A stretch of 64,000 nt of DNA from positions 186,001 through 250,000 of the forward strand of contig NZ_NCSY01000006.1 in assembly GCF_002156875.1 (NCBI RefSeq). Reading direction: 5' to 3'. The notes below the pieces were generated by a model. The model saw nothing but the letters and a program-made list of their open reading frames with translations. It ran no database searches and was not told where the DNA came from. Positions 62,099 through 64,000 of this stretch are shown here, one piece after another. The position numbers and the translations under genes were made by a program. The DNA comes from Bacillus sp. EAC (GTDB lineage Bacteria > Bacillota > Bacilli > Bacillales > Bacillaceae_G). How positions within the stretch are numbered: position 1 is the first letter of the stretch; every line of letters begins with the position of its first letter.

Positions 62099-63511
62099 TT
62101 AGAACTCCTCCTCTTTAAATTGCTTTGTACGAGTAAAGTTCCAAGCAGAAATTGACCCAATTACTAGGAAGATTAAAATAGACATTACAGATGCCATGTT
62201 GTACATACGGTTATCAAGCGTAAGTTTGTAAATCCAAGTAATTAATATATCAGTCGATCCAGCAAATTGATAATTTGGATTCGCTGGTCCACCTTCTGTT
62301 AAGAAATAGATAACGTTGAAATTATTAAAGTTTGATGCAAATGACATAATCAATAATGGTGCTGTTGAAGCTAATACTAATGGGAATGTAATCTTCCAAA
62401 ACTCTTGAGCTTTTGATGCCCCATCAATTTTAGCAGCTTCATAAATTTCTTTATCTAAGCTTGTCATTACGCCTGTCATTAATGCCATGAAATAAGGAAA
62501 ACCTAACCACAAGTTAATAACTATGATTGTTGCACGAGCAATGTTTGGATGATGTGAATCTGTAAACCAACCAATCCGTTCATCTGTTAGCCCTATATTC
62601 ACTAAGAATTGAGAGATTGGACCAAACTGTCCATTAAATAATGTTTTGAATACAAGTAATGAAATCATACTTGGTATTGCCCATGGTAAAATGTAAATCG
62701 TACGCCAGAATTTTTTTCCTTTTACGCGACTACTATTTACAACGACAGCCATGAATAAGCCTCCGAAGAAACATGTAACCGTAGAAAGAATTGCCCAAAC
62801 AAATGTCCAAACAAATACTCCAGTAAATGTATGAGTCCAAATTGGTAAACTAAATAAGTTGACAAAGTTTTCAAAACCTACCCAAGTTACTAGTTTAGTA
62901 GGAGGTAAATGGAATTTATTATAGTCTGTGAATGCAATAAGTACACCAAAGATAATTGGCATTAACGAAATTAATGTAAGCATGACGATAGATGGAATTA
63001 AAACGATGAATTCGAACATCCCGTCCCATAAATCTCTAATGTATTCTCTTGAAGTTTGTATAGTTTGTGTTTCATTTAATTTTTTTCTTACTTTATACGC
63101 ATCTTTAATATTCCAATAATAGATTCCTATAAGGATAGAGATAAAGATTAATGCAATAATACCATTTATTAATAGTACAATAGAGTGATCGCCTTCAGTT
63201 AATCCTGTTATCCCCATCGTACGAGGTTGCGTTCCTAATGTCACTAATCCCCAAAAACCTTTTAAGAAAAATCCACCGTTTTCTCTTAAATAAAATCCTT
63301 CTGAAAGTGCATTATAATGTCCTGTAATCACTTCAATTGCAACAACTAGAATCTGAATTAAAAAGAAGAATAAACCTTTGATATACTGTTTATTTACTAC
63401 TTGTCCTAGTCCCCAAATAAATACAGAGAAAATGGCAGGTAGTGATGGGTTCATTTTCGATTTATTACTTGGTAAATTAGGCTCATGTCCAGTAACTTTT
63501 GCCGTTTCCAT
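62099..63511 (-). CDS. malF: Maltodextrin ABC permease MalF
   Basis: A 470-residue permease of the MalF/MdxF type with a long N-terminal part holding two to three extra membrane helices (about 25-60 and 112-130) before the six-helix core. The EAA loop is EIYEAAKIDGASKAQEFWKI. A large outside loop lies before the core. GGGAGGGGGA precedes the ATG. The stop is directly followed by malG. It should import maltose and longer maltodextrins. Confidence 0.93.
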   Translation of the reverse strand: METAKVTGHEPNLPSNKSKMNPSLPAIFSVFIWGLGQVVNKQYIKGLFFFLIQILVVAIEVITGHYNALSEGFYLRENGGFFLKGFWGLVTLGTQPRTMGITGLTEGDHSIVLLINGIIALIFISILIGIYYWNIKDAYKVRKKLNETQTIQTSREYIRDLWDGMFEFIVLIPSIVMLTLISLMPIIFGVLIAFTDYNKFHLPPTKLVTWVGFENFVNLFSLPIWTHTFTGVFVWTFVWAILSTVTCFFGGLFMAVVVNSSRVKGKKFWRTIYILPWAIPSMISLLVFKTLFNGQFGPISQFLVNIGLTDERIGWFTDSHHPNIARATIIVINLWLGFPYFMALMTGVMTSLDKEIYEAAKIDGASKAQEFWKITFPLVLASTAPLLIMSFASNFNNFNVIYFLTEGGPANPNYQFAGSTDILITWIYKLTLDNRMYNMASVMSILIFLVIGSISAWNFTRTKQFKEEEF

Positions 63512-63580
63512 TTCTTGCTCTCCCCCTCCCGTACCAAAAAATGGTACTACTATATGCTAAAACAATATCTTATTATCTAA

Positions 63581-63614
63581 AATTATGCAAACAACAGAAA
63601 CCGTTTGCATAATT
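63581..63614. promoter_or_regulatory. 12-bp inverted repeat with LacI-type half-sites
   Basis: AATTATGCAAAC (63581-63592) and GTTTGCATAATT (63603-63614) are perfectly complementary with a 10-nt spacer. Inside lies GAAACCGTTTGC, a LacI-family-like sequence with a central CG, resembling MalR or CcpA sites (12 of 14 to the cre pattern). It stands between malE and malF and may be an operator or a hairpin. Confidence 0.5.
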
Positions 63615-63625
63615 AGTTGATAATA

Positions 63626-63656
63626 CAGCCTCTCACACTATATTGAGAGGCTGTAT
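63626..63656 (-). other. Stem-loop after malE
   Basis: ACAGCCTCTCA / TGAGAGGCTGT around a 9-nt loop, 12 bp after the malE stop, with no real T-run. Such hairpins usually stabilise the highly expressed binding-protein mRNA. Confidence 0.6.
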
Positions 63657-63667
63657 TGATACTATAA

Positions 63668-64000
63668 TTATTTTTTTCCAGCTTGTAATGCGTTGTAATC
63701 GTCAACCGCTTTCTTTTGAGCTTGTTCAGGAGTCATTAAGCCATCCCAAACGTTTACGATCATATTTTTAGCAGGATCCCACCAGTTAGCCATTTCAGGA
63801 ATTGAAGGCATTGGTTTTGAGAATGCTGCTTGTGCTGCAACACCTTGTAGTAATACATCGTCGCTTAAGCCAGGTACTTCACTAGCATATTGTTCTTTAA
63901 GAGCTGGTAATTTGCCATTAGATTTGTAAAGTGCTTCTGCACCCTCTTTAGAACCTAAGAACATTGCGAAAATACGTGCTGCCGCAGGATGTTTAGAGTA
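63668..64000 (-). CDS. malE: Maltodextrin-binding protein MalE, C-terminal part
   Basis: The last 110 residues of a family 1 solute-binding protein; the frame stays open to the window edge. The visible end has YSKHPAAARIFAMFLGSKEG, GKLPALKEQY, a QAAFSKPMPSIPEMANWWDP segment and NVWDGLMTPEQAQKKAVDDY, typical of maltose/maltodextrin-binding proteins. It heads the malE-malF-malG unit and would deliver maltodextrins to MalFG. The signal peptide and most of the protein lie outside the window. Confidence 0.9.
   Translation of the reverse strand, partial: YSKHPAAARIFAMFLGSKEGAEALYKSNGKLPALKEQYASEVPGLSDDVLLQGVAAQAAFSKPMPSIPEMANWWDPAKNMIVNVWDGLMTPEQAQKKAVDDYNALQAGKK

Noticed and set aside
1-64000. 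CRISPR arrays, tRNA or rRNA genes
   Set aside because: No regularly spaced direct repeats, cloverleaf signatures or rRNA segments were seen on either strand.

Overview
The window is AT-rich chromosomal DNA (roughly one third G+C by eye) from an endospore-forming member of the Bacillaceae. The evidence is a gene order that follows the Bacillus subtilis ytfJ-ytfI / ytcJ-ytcI / sspA-thiI-nifZ-ezrA-refZ-ytsP-dgcP-rpsD / tyrS-acsA-acuABC / ccpA-aroA / ytxJ-ytxG-ampS segment, with a spore SASP gene, a GerW-type spore gene, a bacilliredoxin, T-box leaders and strong AGGAGG ribosome binding sites. A Gottfriedia-like or other Bacillus sensu lato host fits, but the genus cannot be fixed from the window alone.

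Layout. 0-15.8 kb is the conserved core: end of proC, tpx, ytfJ/ytfI, ytcJ, ytcI, an aldose-epimerase-like gene, sspA, thiI-nifZ, ezrA, refZ, ytsP, dgcP and rpsD with its autoregulatory leader. Several genes expected from B. subtilis (yteJ-sppA, ytdI, braB, hisJ) are absent. 15.8-25.8 kb is an accessory block between rpsD and tyrS. It holds a secreted protein with a small membrane partner, a phage-type HNH nuclease beside a C6G4 cos-like tract, an Abi-alpha/DUF4393 putative phage-defence gene, small orphan genes, a broken ORF, a truncated haemoglobin, a flavin amine oxidase, a DUF218 protein and an NhaC-type antiporter. 25.8-34.1 kb returns to the core: a GNAT acetyltransferase behind its own T-box, tyrS behind a second T-box, a lemA-TPM pair, then acsA and acuABC (acetate activation and its acetylation control). 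34.2-44.3 kb has a 1183-residue secreted subtilase sitting where B. subtilis carries motPS, then ccpA, aroA, a Nudix protein, a rhodanese, ytxJ, ytxG and ampS.

44.7-55.2 kb is a complete amino-sugar catabolic cluster that looks built for N-acetylgalactosamine or galactosamine. A CUT1 ABC importer (binding lipoprotein and two permeases) is followed by a Gfo/Idh/MocA oxidoreductase. A GntR/HutC regulator comes next. A second operon encodes AgaS-type deaminase/isomerase, KbaY/GatY-type aldolase, a LacC-type tagatose-6-phosphate kinase, a ROK sugar kinase and NagA-type deacetylase. I found four copies of a 20-bp palindrome (consensus TGGTAATG-N4-CATTACCA) in front of exactly the three transcription units of this cluster, a strong candidate operator for the GntR protein. 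No PTS genes are present, so uptake is probably as free sugar or oligosaccharide with ROK phosphorylation inside.

55.5-64 kb holds two orphan membrane proteins, a dicarboxylate/amino acid symporter, and a maltodextrin cluster read right to left: malE (cut by the window edge), malF, malG, a GH13 lipoprotein amylase and a MalR-like LacI repressor. Neither ABC importer has its ATPase in the window, so both probably use a shared MsmX-type ATPase encoded elsewhere. Three diverged copies of a roughly 110-130 bp, GC-richer intergenic repeat and two related long hairpins are scattered through the window.
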